Source: CAYLUN01 sp964386865 (GTDB lineage Bacteria > Verrucomicrobiota > Kiritimatiellia > RFP12 > UBA1067). From it: a stretch of DNA of 64,000 bases. The DNA lies in contig CAYLUN010000002.1 in NCBI GenBank assembly GCA_964386865.1, positions 1 through 64,000 on the forward strand, written 5' to 3'. Positions 8,368 to 16,630 of this stretch are shown here, piece after piece. The position numbers and the translations under genes were made by a program. Within the stretch, counting starts at the first letter, position 1. Every line of letters starts with the position of its first letter. Under the pieces are notes generated by a model. The model saw only the letters and a program-made list of their open reading frames with translations, searched no databases and was not told the DNA's origin.

Positions 8368-9888
8368 ATGTGCGAGGTCATGCGGCGAGGCAGTCGATGG
8401 GCGGCTGCGGTTTGGGTGGCAGCCGTGGCGCTGGGCGCGTGGTCGTGCGCGGCCGAAGTGTCGGCCAAGCCCGACATCCTGCTGCTCATGCCCGACCAGA
8501 TGCGTGGCGACTGCCTCTCCGCGCTCGGGCATCCCGTGGTGCGGACTCCGCAGCTCGACGCGCTCGCGCGTGAGGGCGTCCTGTTTCGACGGGCCTATTC
8601 CACTGTCGCCTCCTGCATTCCCGCACGCTACGCGCTGCTGACAGGCCTCTGCCCGCAGACCAGCGGCGTGGTCGGCTTTGCGGCGAAGCCGATCATCACG
8701 CCGACCCTGCCGGGCGCGCTGGCCGAGTCCGGCTACGCCACCGCGCTCGTCGGGCGCTACATGCACCAGCCGGCCACGAGCGGCGACTGCGGCTATCAGC
8801 GGCAGATCCTCGGATCGACCCACGTGGATGACGACGCCTACGACCAGTTTCTGAAACAGTCCGCGCCCGAGACCGGCGGGATCAGGAAGCTCGTGAGTCG
8901 CTTGGGTGTCAGCTACAACCACTGGCAGGCGAAGCCCTGGCCGCTGGCGGAGGAGCTGCACCCCACCGCGTGGGCGGTGGCCCAGTCGCGCAAGGTGGTC
9001 GGCGAGGCCCACGCGGAAAAGCCCCTGTTTCTGACGACGTCGTTCTACGCGCCGCACTCGCCGCTCTTTCCGCCGAAGCGGATCTTCGAGGACGTCGCCA
9101 AGCGGACGCTGCCGCAGCCGGCCCGCGGCGACTGGGTGGATTGGCAGGCGCTATCGGAAGCGGGAGACAAGGGCGGGCACCGCGTGCTGCTGGCGGGCGA
9201 TGCGCTGCGTGCGGCGCAGGCCGGATACTTCGGGCTTATCGAGCACATCGACGAGCAGATCGCGCCGCTCATACGCGAGTTCAAGGCGAGGAGCGAGAGG
9301 GCGGGGAGGCCTTGGGTGATCGCGGTGACGAGCGACCACGGCGAGCTGCTGGGCGACCACGGATACTACCGCAAGTGCGAGCCCTACGAAGGGTCGGCCA
9401 GCATCCCGTTCATTATCTGCGGGTCGCCCGCGCTCGGGTTCAAGCCCGGCCTGCAGGTCAAGCGCCCGGTCTGCCTGGAAGACCTCCTGCCGACGCTGCT
9501 GGCGCTGGCTGGCGCGCCGGCCTCGGCGCGCGCGGACGGCGTGAGCCTGACGCCGGCCCTGCGCGGGCACGCGCAGGAGGTTCGAGCGTGGCTGCACATT
9601 GAGCACGCGCCCTGCTATAGCCAGGAGCAGGCGTATCAGGCGCTCACCGACGGCCGGCACAAGTACATCTGGCGTCCGCTTGACGGAGGGGAGCAACTGT
9701 TCGACCTCGAGGCTGATCCGCGGGAAGAGCGCGATCTCGCCAAAGGGGGGGCGGACTCCCTTGAAACGCTGAAGGTCTGGCGGGCGCGTCTGGTCGAGCG
9801 GCTGGCCAGACGGCCGGAGGGGTTCTCAAAAGACGGAAAACTTGTGCCTGGGTGTGCGTATCGCGCGCTGAACGCAGGCACGCTGTAA
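8368..9888 (+). CDS. Secreted S1-family sulfatase (CIPAR site)
   Basis: 506 residues. The start at ATG 8368 has GGAGG seven bases upstream and gives a clean signal peptide (WAAAVWVAAVALGAWSCAAE); a TTG at 8317 would add a non-signal extension. Sulfatase features are the metal site ILLLMPDQMRGD, the formylglycine motif C-I-P-A-R with the modified Cys at residue 83, and the C-terminal metal-site segment TSDHGELLGDHGYYRK, which resembles the iduronate/choline sulfatase side of the family. It needs a formylglycine-generating enzyme or anaerobic maturase, neither of which is in the window. The lipoprotein gene follows after 17 bases. It lies apart from the main sulfatase cluster, so the substrate is unclear. 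Confidence 0.92.
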   Translation: MCEVMRRGSRWAAAVWVAAVALGAWSCAAEVSAKPDILLLMPDQMRGDCLSALGHPVVRTPQLDALAREGVLFRRAYSTVASCIPARYALLTGLCPQTSGVVGFAAKPIITPTLPGALAESGYATALVGRYMHQPATSGDCGYQRQILGSTHVDDDAYDQFLKQSAPETGGIRKLVSRLGVSYNHWQAKPWPLAEELHPTAWAVAQSRKVVGEAHAEKPLFLTTSFYAPHSPLFPPKRIFEDVAKRTLPQPARGDWVDWQALSEAGDKGGHRVLLAGDALRAAQAGYFGLIEHIDEQIAPLIREFKARSERAGRPWVIAVTSDHGELLGDHGYYRKCEPYEGSASIPFIICGSPALGFKPGLQVKRPVCLEDLLPTLLALAGAPASARADGVSLTPALRGHAQEVRAWLHIEHAPCYSQEQAYQALTDGRHKYIWRPLDGGEQLFDLEADPREERDLAKGGADSLETLKVWRARLVERLARRPEGFSKDGKLVPGCAYRALNAGTL

Positions 9889-9905
9889 GTGAAGGAGGAC
9901 GGTCG

Positions 9906-10352
9906 ATGATCCGAGTTCTGTTGGCGGGTTGCGTGTGCGTCGCCGCATCTGGGTGCGCGAGCTTGGAGTTTAACGAAGCTTCTGGGAGCGTCCCGGACGG
10001 CGTGCGCGTGCGTGCGCCGGTCAGCTGCGTGGTGGTCAAGGAGATCACGCGGAAGAGCGGCGCGAAGCAGACCGTCGAGACGGTCGAGTCGCTTCCCTTG
10101 GGCGAGGTCTACGACATCAATGTGAGGCAGGGGCTGTTCAGCGCCACGGAGTTCAGCGTGTCGCTCACCGAGCAGGGCACGCTCAAGCAAGTGACGCTCA
10201 ACGCGGACCCGCAGGTGGACGAGACGATTAAGGCCGCCGCGGAGTTGGCGGACAGCGTTTCCGCCCTCAAGGCTGTGTACCGCGCCGGCGAGGACGACCC
10301 GGTCGTGCGAGAGGCGGTCGTCGAAGTCCGGCGCCTAAAGCTCAGGGATTGA
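9906..10352 (+). CDS. Small predicted lipoprotein, function unknown
   Basis: 148 residues. The N-terminus MIRVLLAGCVCVAASGCASL is a short signal peptide ending in a lipobox-like A-S-G-C, so the mature protein should be a membrane-anchored lipoprotein starting at Cys17. AAGGAGG (9892-9898) lies seven bases before the ATG and decides this start over an upstream in-frame one inside the sulfatase gene. The remaining sequence is charged, with no membrane segment, and no domain was recognised. It is probably co-transcribed with the sulfatase. It ends 20 bases before the convergent FAH gene. Confidence 0.75.
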   Translation: MIRVLLAGCVCVAASGCASLEFNEASGSVPDGVRVRAPVSCVVVKEITRKSGAKQTVETVESLPLGEVYDINVRQGLFSATEFSVSLTEQGTLKQVTLNADPQVDETIKAAAELADSVSALKAVYRAGEDDPVVREAVVEVRRLKLRD

Positions 10353-10372
10353 GCCGGAGGCTGGGGCTGCGC

Positions 10373-11179
10373 TCAGGGTTCCAGCGCCACGGGGTTGGTG
10401 AGCTCGCCGATGCCGTCGATCGCGATCGTCACGGTGTCGCCCGGGGCTAGGTAGACGGGCGGCTTGCGCGCGAAGCCCGCGCCGGACGGGGTGCCGGTGA
10501 AGATCGCCGCGCCCGCCGGCAAGGTCGTGCTGCCGCTCAAGAAAACGATCAGGTCGGCCACGCTGAAAATGTGGTCGGCGGTGCTGGAGCACTGGCGCAG
10601 CTCGCCGTTGACAAGCGCCTTGAGCGTCAGCGTCTGCGGGTCGGGGATCTCGTCTTTCGTCACGATGCACGGGCCGAGCGGCGCGAAGGTGTCGAACGAT
10701 TTGCCGCGGCACCACTGGTTGCCGCCGAAGCTCTTCTGCCAGTCGCGCGCGGTCACGTCGTTGCCGCAGGTGTAGCCGAGCACGTGGTCGAGCGCGTTCT
10801 CGCGCGTCGCGTTCTTGCAGGTCTTGCCGAGGATCACCACCAGCTCGGCCTCGTAGTCCACCTGGGTGCTGGCGAGGCGCGTGGGAATCAGGATCGGGTC
10901 GCCGGGGTTCTGCGCGACCCACGGGCTTTTCATGAAAAGCACGGGGAATTCGGGGATCGGCTGCTTGGTCTCCAGCGCGTGCTCGCGGAAGTTGAGGCCG
11001 ATGGCGAGGATCACGGAAGGCTGGAGCGGTGCGAGCAACTTGCCCACGCGCAGACGGCGGCCCGAGGGGCGCCACGTGCCGAGCAGGTCGCCCTCGATGG
11101 GCTCGGCTGAGCCGTCGGGGTGAAGGATGCCGGTGGCGGGCGTGGTGGAGGTCTCTGCGAGGAACCGGATGATTTTCAT
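10373..11179 (-). CDS. Fumarylacetoacetate hydrolase-family protein
   Basis: 268 residues from an ATG at 11179 (MKIIRFLAE). The FAH fold is shown by AIGLNFREHA near residue 72, the metal-binding VDYEAELVVILGK with paired Glu residues, the GYTCGNDVTARDWQ segment and the C-terminal FTGTPSGAGFA. Enzymes of this family cleave or tautomerise 2-oxo acids (fumarylpyruvate, 2-keto-3-deoxy-sugar acids, homoprotocatechuate intermediates) using Mg or Mn. No Shine-Dalgarno sequence is evident. It is transcribed divergently from lysS and may act in sugar-acid catabolism in this polysaccharide-degrading organism; the exact substrate is unknown. Confidence 0.9.
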   Translation of the reverse strand: MKIIRFLAETSTTPATGILHPDGSAEPIEGDLLGTWRPSGRRLRVGKLLAPLQPSVILAIGLNFREHALETKQPIPEFPVLFMKSPWVAQNPGDPILIPTRLASTQVDYEAELVVILGKTCKNATRENALDHVLGYTCGNDVTARDWQKSFGGNQWCRGKSFDTFAPLGPCIVTKDEIPDPQTLTLKALVNGELRQCSSTADHIFSVADLIVFLSGSTTLPAGAAIFTGTPSGAGFARKPPVYLAPGDTVTIAIDGIGELTNPVALEP

Positions 11180-11229
11180 GACGGTGGATAATAGGGTGCG
11201 GCGCGGGCATCTGTCAAGGCGGGTCAGAG

Positions 11230-11259
11230 GTGACAAGCGGCGGCGGGGTGTGCTACACT
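11230..11259 (+). promoter_or_regulatory. Putative extended -10 promoter of lysS
   Basis: GTGACA (11230-11235) is followed after 18 bases by TACACT (11254-11259), which is preceded directly by TGC. It lies 31 bases before the lysS start codon. Spacing and -10 form match those seen before other genes of the window. Confidence 0.5.
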
Positions 11260-11289
11260 CTGGCGCCATTTACGGAAGGAAACGAAGAG

Positions 11290-12744
11290 ATGTCCGAAGA
11301 ACAGCCGCTGTCGACCAACGAGTACCGCGAACAACGCATCGCCAACCTGCGCAAGCTGGAGGAGTTGGGCTTCAAGCCGTTCGGCCAAGCCTTTGAGCGC
11401 ACGCGCCTCAGCGCGATCCGGGCGGGGTTCGAGGAGAACAAGACCGTGCGTGCTGCGGGCCGCCTCATGACCGTGCGCCGCATGGGCAAGGCTTCCTTCG
11501 CGACCTTCAGCGACGGCACGGGCAGCTTCCAGATTTTCCTTAAGAAAGACCTGCTCTCGGAGCAGCAGTTCGAAGGCTTCAAGTACCTTGACCTCGGCGA
11601 CTTCGTGGGCGTCGAGGGGCGGCTCTTCACCACCAAGATGGGCGAGCCGACGATCGAGGTTCACACGTGGGCGTTTCTGGGAAAAGCCATCCAGCAGCCG
11701 CCGGAGAAGTTTCACGGCCTGCAGGACGTGGAGGAGCGCTACCGCAAGCGCTACCTCGACCTGATGATGAACCCCGAGTCGCGCGACCGCTTCAACAAGC
11801 GCAGCGCCATCCTCGCCGAGATCCGGAACTTCCTGCACGCGCGCGGCTTCACGGAAGTTGAGACGCCGATGATGCAGCCGCAGGAGGGCGGCGCGGTGGC
11901 CAAGCCCTTCTACACGCACCACAATGCGCTGGACACCCGGATGGTGATGCGCATCGCGCCGGAGCTGTACCTCAAGCGGCTGATCGTGGGCGGCTTCGAC
12001 AAGATTTTCGAATTGGGCAAGGACTTCCGCAACGAGGGCATCGACCGCACGCACAATCCTGAGTTTACCGTGCTGGAGATCTATGAGGCCTACGGCGACC
12101 GCACGTCGATGAAGGCGATCATCGAAGGCCTGCTGCCGCACCTGTGCGAGAAGGTGCTGGGCACGATGCGCGTCGAGTACGGCGAGGCCAAGGAGGTGCT
12201 CGACTTCACGACGCCTTACCGCGAAGTGGCCTACCGGGACGCGGTCAAGGAAGTGATGGGCGCGGACTGGTTCGACCTGTCCGTGGACGAGGCGCGGGCC
12301 AAGGCCGAGGCCAAGGGCGTGGAGATCGACCCGTCGTGGAACCACCTGCTTGTGACGCACGAGGTGTACGGCAAGGTGGTTGAGAAGACGCTGCGGCAGC
12401 CGACGTTCGTGACGCGCATCCCGCGCCAGTTCGTGCCGCTCGCCAAGGCGTGCGAGGACGACCCCGAGCTGGTGGACGTCTTCGAGTTCGTGGTGGCGGG
12501 CAAGGAGCTGTGCCCCGGCTACACCGAGCAGAACGACCCGATGGCGCAGCGCAAGGCCTTCGCGGACCAGGCGGGCGACGACGTTGAGAAGATCGACGAG
12601 GATTTCATCACCTCGCTTGAGCACGGCATGCCGCCGACCGGAGGTCTGGGCATGGGCATCGACCGGCTCGTGATGATGCTCACCGGCACGGAGGTCATCC
12701 GCGACGTGATCCTCTTCCCGCAGATGAAGGCCGCCGCGAAGTAG
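11290..12744 (+). CDS. lysS: Lysyl-tRNA synthetase, class II
   Basis: 484 residues from ATG 11290, with GGAAGGA (11274-11280) nine bases upstream. An N-terminal OB-fold anticodon-binding domain (about residues 55-160) is followed by the class II catalytic core. Motif 2 is seen as FRNEGIDRTHNPEFT and motif 3 as GLGMGIDRLVMML near the C-terminus. It charges tRNA-Lys in the cytoplasm and is the clearest housekeeping marker of the window. The length agrees with bacterial LysS. It has its own putative promoter and is convergent with the FG-GAP gene, which ends 29 bases downstream. Confidence 0.98.
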   Translation: MSEEQPLSTNEYREQRIANLRKLEELGFKPFGQAFERTRLSAIRAGFEENKTVRAAGRLMTVRRMGKASFATFSDGTGSFQIFLKKDLLSEQQFEGFKYLDLGDFVGVEGRLFTTKMGEPTIEVHTWAFLGKAIQQPPEKFHGLQDVEERYRKRYLDLMMNPESRDRFNKRSAILAEIRNFLHARGFTEVETPMMQPQEGGAVAKPFYTHHNALDTRMVMRIAPELYLKRLIVGGFDKIFELGKDFRNEGIDRTHNPEFTVLEIYEAYGDRTSMKAIIEGLLPHLCEKVLGTMRVEYGEAKEVLDFTTPYREVAYRDAVKEVMGADWFDLSVDEARAKAEAKGVEIDPSWNHLLVTHEVYGKVVEKTLRQPTFVTRIPRQFVPLAKACEDDPELVDVFEFVVAGKELCPGYTEQNDPMAQRKAFADQAGDDVEKIDEDFITSLEHGMPPTGGLGMGIDRLVMMLTGTEVIRDVILFPQMKAAAK

Positions 12745-12773
12745 GCGGGGGCCGGTCGTTTAGGCCGAAGCGC

Positions 12774-13958
12774 TCATTCGACAATCTGCACCTTGTAGAA
12801 CTGCACGGCGCAAGACGCGCAGTTGGTGCAAGCCGTGGTTCTCCCGCAGGACGTCACGTTCGTATAGGCGACGTTGGTTATCGTGTTCAGCGAATTGCCG
12901 TACAGAACGCGGTATTTCAGGTTCGTGGCGCTGTTCCAGCGCAAGGTGGCCTCTCTTCCCGGAGTCGCCTCCAGCGACGTCAGCGCGAACGAGTAGCCTT
13001 CGTAGAGAGAAATTGTGCCGTCAGCGTTGCCAGACAGAATGTCCGCTACGCCGTCGTTGTTCCAGTCCAGCACGTCTAGGCGCATGCGGGCTCCGGTGTT
13101 GATCACTTTCAGCTTTTTGGTTATGGGGTCCGGCTCGCGCAGGGCCGCGGGCGCCTGGTTGGTGGGGCTGTGGCTCCGGCCGGTGTTCCGGCACCAGTAC
13201 ACGCCGGAGCCTGAGCTGCACAGGAGGTCGTTGACGCCATCGCCGTCCCAGTCGCACATGCGCACGACGGAGCGAATGCCCAGGTCCAGCGTCACGCCTC
13301 CCGCGCTGATCTTGATGCCTGCGGCATACACCGGGGCGGCCTCTGTGCCCGTGTTCTTGAAGAGCCACACGTAGCCGTCGCCGTCGCCGCACAGGAGGTC
13401 GCTCAGTCCGTCCCCGTTCCAGTCGTAGACGTAGGGCGTCGCCCGCGAGGTGACGCTCAGCGTCGTGCTGCCCCCGACCTTGAGAGCCACCCTGCTCGCA
13501 AGCGTCGGGCTCGCGTCGGTGTTGGTGTTTCGGTAGAAGTAGACGTAGCCGGTCGCGCCGTCGCCGACGAGGAGGTCCCGCTTGCCATCGTGGTTGTAGT
13601 CGCAGACAAAGGGCGCAGGCGCGCCGCAGGTGCCCGGCGACGGATGCGCGATGTCCGCGCCGCCCGCTTGGAGTATCGAGGAGCTGCTGAACACCGGGGC
13701 GATGTCGGAGGCGGCATTCGTGAAAAGGGCGACCTTGCCGTCCGTTTGGTAGCCCACCAGCAGGTCCTTGCGGCCATCGCCGTTCCAGTCCGCCACGCAC
13801 GGGATGGCATAGGTTCCAACGTCGAGCGCGACCGCGCCCTTCTTGAGCGGGATGCCGGGCTGCAGCTGGATATCCCCCGCGAGTGCGAGGGGCGGCGTGT
13901 GGGTTGCGAGCAGGGGAAGAGTGAAAAAGAGAATCCGCTTGCACAGGGGTCGGGTCAT
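12774..13958 (-). CDS. Secreted FG-GAP/VCBS-repeat protein
   Basis: 394 residues with a signal peptide (ILFFTLPLLATHTPPLALAG). At least five repeats of the D-W-N-G-D-G-x-x-D-L-L type (for example near residues 58, 119, 173, 223 and 300) carry calcium-binding D-x-N-x-D-G-x-x-D loops and predict a beta-propeller like the FG-GAP part of integrins. The C-terminal 65 residues form a separate small domain with four Cys near CTNCASC and the pattern S-x-x-L-K-Y-R-V-x-Y seen in C-terminal modules of exported PVC proteins. AAGGAT lies about eight bases before the start. Probably surface-exposed glycan- or protein-binding; its role is unknown. Confidence 0.85.
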   Translation of the reverse strand: MTRPLCKRILFFTLPLLATHTPPLALAGDIQLQPGIPLKKGAVALDVGTYAIPCVADWNGDGRKDLLVGYQTDGKVALFTNAASDIAPVFSSSSILQAGGADIAHPSPGTCGAPAPFVCDYNHDGKRDLLVGDGATGYVYFYRNTNTDASPTLASRVALKVGGSTTLSVTSRATPYVYDWNGDGLSDLLCGDGDGYVWLFKNTGTEAAPVYAAGIKISAGGVTLDLGIRSVVRMCDWDGDGVNDLLCSSGSGVYWCRNTGRSHSPTNQAPAALREPDPITKKLKVINTGARMRLDVLDWNNDGVADILSGNADGTISLYEGYSFALTSLEATPGREATLRWNSATNLKYRVLYGNSLNTITNVAYTNVTSCGRTTACTNCASCAVQFYKVQIVE

Positions 13959-13996
13959 CGCAGCTATCCTTTGTTTCCTTTAAGGGGTGACATGGA

Positions 13997-14026
13997 AATT
14001 TAACTTATAGCGCCTGGCCCAGTCAA
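13997..14026 (-). promoter_or_regulatory. Putative promoter of the FG-GAP gene
   Basis: On the minus strand TTGACT (14026-14021) is followed after 18 bases by TAAATT (14002-13997). This is about 40 bases before the start codon and suggests that the FG-GAP gene is transcribed separately from the upstream GH127 gene. Confidence 0.45.
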
Positions 14027-14087
14027 GTCCGGGCGAGCCCTCACGCGTGCAACGATGGAGGCGCCGGAAGACTAAACAGGAGAAGGT

Positions 14088-14117
14088 CGATCCCGATGCC
14101 GACCCCGATCCCGAGAG
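14088..14117. repeat. Short hexamer tandem repeat
   Basis: Five degenerate CGATCC units (CGATCC, CGATGC, CGACCC, CGATCC, CGAGAG) run head to tail in the 203-base gap between the FG-GAP and GH127 genes. No other element was recognised in this gap apart from the promoter at 13997-14026. Confidence 0.6.
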
Positions 14118-14161
14118 AGAGCCATGACCGCCGACAACGGCCTCTCGTGTGAGCGCGGCCA

Positions 14162-16549
14162 TTAAGGCAAGGCGAGCTGCCATTCGAGAACGCCGCCGGA
14201 GACGTTGGGCTGGAGCTGGACGGCGAGGCGGAGCGCGCGGGTGGTGACGGGCTTCTCGAAGGTCGCGCGGCAGAGCGTGTCCTTGGCGACCGGGTAGGTG
14301 GCGGGCACGTCGGCCCAGTTGCCGGCGTCGTCCTGCGCCTGGGTTTTCCACGAGGCGGGGATGCGGCAGGCGCCGCGGCCCGTGTCGTCGAACCAATAGA
14401 CCGCGCAGCCCGTGATCGTCTCGGGCTGCTGGAACTCGTACTGGAGCCACTCGGCCGTGCCCTTGTGGTCCCACCAGGTCATGCGCCCGACGCTGTGGTC
14501 GCCGGAGTTCTTGGGCAGCACGCCGTCGTTCGCGGCGGAGAGAGCGTCCAGCCCGAAGCAGTGCGAGGCGGTGGCTTTGACGAGCGAGGTCGGCTGGGCG
14601 GTCTCGACCGAGGTCGGGAACCAGACCTGCATTTCCTCCGCGCCGCGGTGGCACCAGGCGAAGTAGGGGATGAGCGTGGCGGTCGCGGGCTGCGAAGAGC
14701 GCTTGCCGCGCAGGTCGGCGGTGACGCTCAGCGCGGGGGCCTGGAGCGAAACCATCGTGTGGCCGAGGATCTCAACCGAGCCTTCGGCGAAGCGGGCGTC
14801 GGCGGGCACGGCGAGGTTGAGCGCGTGCCCGGCGTTGTCGGCGGACTCGGCGCAGTAGACGAGCGGGCCGCGCTCCACGGCGAGGCGCCCGACATCAGCC
14901 TTCACGGACGGATGGGCTTGGATGCGGCGCACGGGCATGGCGAGGGCGAGCGAGACCGTGTCGCCTGTGCGCCAGGCGCGGTCGATGGTGACGTAGCCTT
15001 TGTCGAGGGCGAGCGGGACGGGCTGGCCGTTGACGGCGACCGAGACAACCGTGAGCGAGCCGGGGGCGACCTGTGTGTAGAGGTCGGAGGGCACGGGCTT
15101 GCCGACGGCCCACCCGGGGATGCGGAGCTTGAGGGCGAAAGGCGTGCCGTCTTTGGCGGGGGCGATCTCGAGGCGCACGGCGCCGTCCCACGGGTAGGCG
15201 GTCTTCTGCGTGAGAGTTATTGCGCCGGCGGGCGTTTTCAAGTCGGCCTTGCTTGCGATGAAAAGGTTCACGTAGACCGACGCGTCGCGCTGCGCGTAGG
15301 CGAACTGGGTGAACTGCGGGATGAAGCGCACGATGTTGACGGGGCAGCAGGAGCAGCCGAACCACTTGGAGCGGGCGTAACCGCCGCGGCTGGCAAGCGG
15401 GTTGGGGTAGAAGAACGCGTCGCCCTGGAGGCCGATGCCGGAGAGAAAGCCGTTGTAGATCACGCGCTCCAGCACGTCGATGTACTTGGCGTCGCCGTGG
15501 AGCAGGAACATGCGCTGGTTCCAGAGGGCGTTGGCGATGGCGGCGCAGGTCTCCAGATAAGCGCTCTCGTTGGGTAGCTCATAGTTGTCTCCGAAAGCCT
15601 CGCCCGCGTGGCGCGCGCCGATGCCGCCGTTCAGGTGCAGCTTCTTGGAGACGACATTCTCCCAGAGCGTACCGATCGCGTCGATGTAGGCCTCGTCGCC
15701 CGTCAGCGCCGCGACATCGGCCATGCCCGCGTAGAGGTAGCCGGCGCGGACCGCGTGGCCCACGGCCTCTGTCTGCTCGACGACCGGCACGTGATCTTGG
15801 TTATAGGCGCCGTAAAGCTTGCGCAGGTCTTTGCGGCCGCGCAGGTCGATGAAGAACTTGGCGAGGTCGAGGTAGCGCCGCTCGCCCGTGACGCGGTAGA
15901 GCTTGCAGAGGCCGATCTCGATCTCTTCGTGGCCAGGCACCACCTTGAGCTGGTCCGCGCGGGGGCCGAAGGTCTTGTCGATGAGGTTCGCGCTCTTGAT
16001 GGCCACGTCCAGCAGGGCGCGCTTGCCCGTGATCTGATAGTGCGCGGCAGCGGCCTCGTAGAGGTGGCCCACGTTGTAGAGCTCGTGGCTGGCGCCTTCG
16101 TTGCTCCAGCGCGTGGGGCCGGTCATGCCGTTGGTGAAGCCCAGCGTGCGGGCGGTATAGAGGTAGCCGTCGGGCTCTTGGGCGGCGGCCATCTTGGCGA
16201 TTAGGGCGTCGAGGTAGGCGTCGAGCTTCGGGTCAGGGTGTGTGGCGAGGGTGTAGGCCGCGCCCTCGACGATCTTGTAAACGTCGGAGTCGTCGAACGG
16301 GATTCCCTTGAAGGGGCCGGCCTCCAGCTTGCCGGCGCGAGCGAAGTTCGAGATGCGGCCGGTCTCCTCGCTCTTCGCGAAGTCGGCCCAGACCGTGACC
16401 AGGCGGTTGGTCTCGAAGCGCGGCTGCCAGAAGCCGTCGAGGATGGCAACCTGCTTGAGCGGCACGGGCTGGAAGGGGTAGTCGCTCGTGGCGGCAGCGG
16501 CGGGCGAAGCGGCGAGGAGCGCGAGAAGAGACAGGCCGGGCATTTTCAT
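14162..16549 (-). CDS. Secreted GH127-family glycoside hydrolase (beta-L-arabinofuranosidase-like)
   Basis: 795 residues from ATG 16549, with AAGGA eleven bases upstream and a signal peptide (MPGLSLLALLAASPAAAA). Residues 30-650 match the GH127/DUF1680 architecture: an (alpha/alpha)6 barrel with DGFWQPRFETNR at the start, then beta-sandwich domains. The cysteine cluster G-C-S-C-C-P-V-N (Cys399, 401, 402) corresponds to the zinc-bound catalytic cysteines of GH127. About 140 C-terminal residues form a discoidin-like carbohydrate-binding domain (WLQYEFQQPETITGCAVYWF). It should release beta-L-arabinofuranose or related residues from plant or algal glycans in the periplasm or outside the cell. 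It lies 81 bases after aroA across a large palindrome. Confidence 0.9.
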   Translation of the reverse strand: MKMPGLSLLALLAASPAAAATSDYPFQPVPLKQVAILDGFWQPRFETNRLVTVWADFAKSEETGRISNFARAGKLEAGPFKGIPFDDSDVYKIVEGAAYTLATHPDPKLDAYLDALIAKMAAAQEPDGYLYTARTLGFTNGMTGPTRWSNEGASHELYNVGHLYEAAAAHYQITGKRALLDVAIKSANLIDKTFGPRADQLKVVPGHEEIEIGLCKLYRVTGERRYLDLAKFFIDLRGRKDLRKLYGAYNQDHVPVVEQTEAVGHAVRAGYLYAGMADVAALTGDEAYIDAIGTLWENVVSKKLHLNGGIGARHAGEAFGDNYELPNESAYLETCAAIANALWNQRMFLLHGDAKYIDVLERVIYNGFLSGIGLQGDAFFYPNPLASRGGYARSKWFGCSCCPVNIVRFIPQFTQFAYAQRDASVYVNLFIASKADLKTPAGAITLTQKTAYPWDGAVRLEIAPAKDGTPFALKLRIPGWAVGKPVPSDLYTQVAPGSLTVVSVAVNGQPVPLALDKGYVTIDRAWRTGDTVSLALAMPVRRIQAHPSVKADVGRLAVERGPLVYCAESADNAGHALNLAVPADARFAEGSVEILGHTMVSLQAPALSVTADLRGKRSSQPATATLIPYFAWCHRGAEEMQVWFPTSVETAQPTSLVKATASHCFGLDALSAANDGVLPKNSGDHSVGRMTWWDHKGTAEWLQYEFQQPETITGCAVYWFDDTGRGACRIPASWKTQAQDDAGNWADVPATYPVAKDTLCRATFEKPVTTRALRLAVQLQPNVSGGVLEWQLALP

Positions 16550-16563
16550 GGTTGTTCTCATCC

Positions 16564-16593
16564 TTAGCACAGCGGCGCCAGGGCGCGAAGGAG
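16564..16593 (+). repeat. 30-base dispersed repeat, copy downstream of aroA
   Basis: This 30-base stretch matches 17976-18005 at about 22 of 30 positions, in the same orientation, including TTA-CACA, GGCGC and a shared end CGAAGGAG. The two copies flank aroA. This copy overlaps the left arm of the palindrome at 16575-16630. Confidence 0.5.
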
Positions 16594-16630
16594 TCAGGCT
16601 GGCCGGCCTGGAGCCTTCGCGCGTTGGCGC
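16575..16630. repeat. 56-base palindrome between aroA and the GH127 gene
   Basis: Two 28-base arms (16575-16602 and 16603-16630) are complementary at 22 of 28 positions with no spacer; the centre is GGCTGGCCGGCC. It begins at the base next to the aroA stop codon. There is no T-run after it on the minus strand, so it is not a standard Rho-independent terminator. It could be a REP-type element, an mRNA 3' stabiliser, or a structure that lowers GH127 expression relative to aroA. Confidence 0.65.
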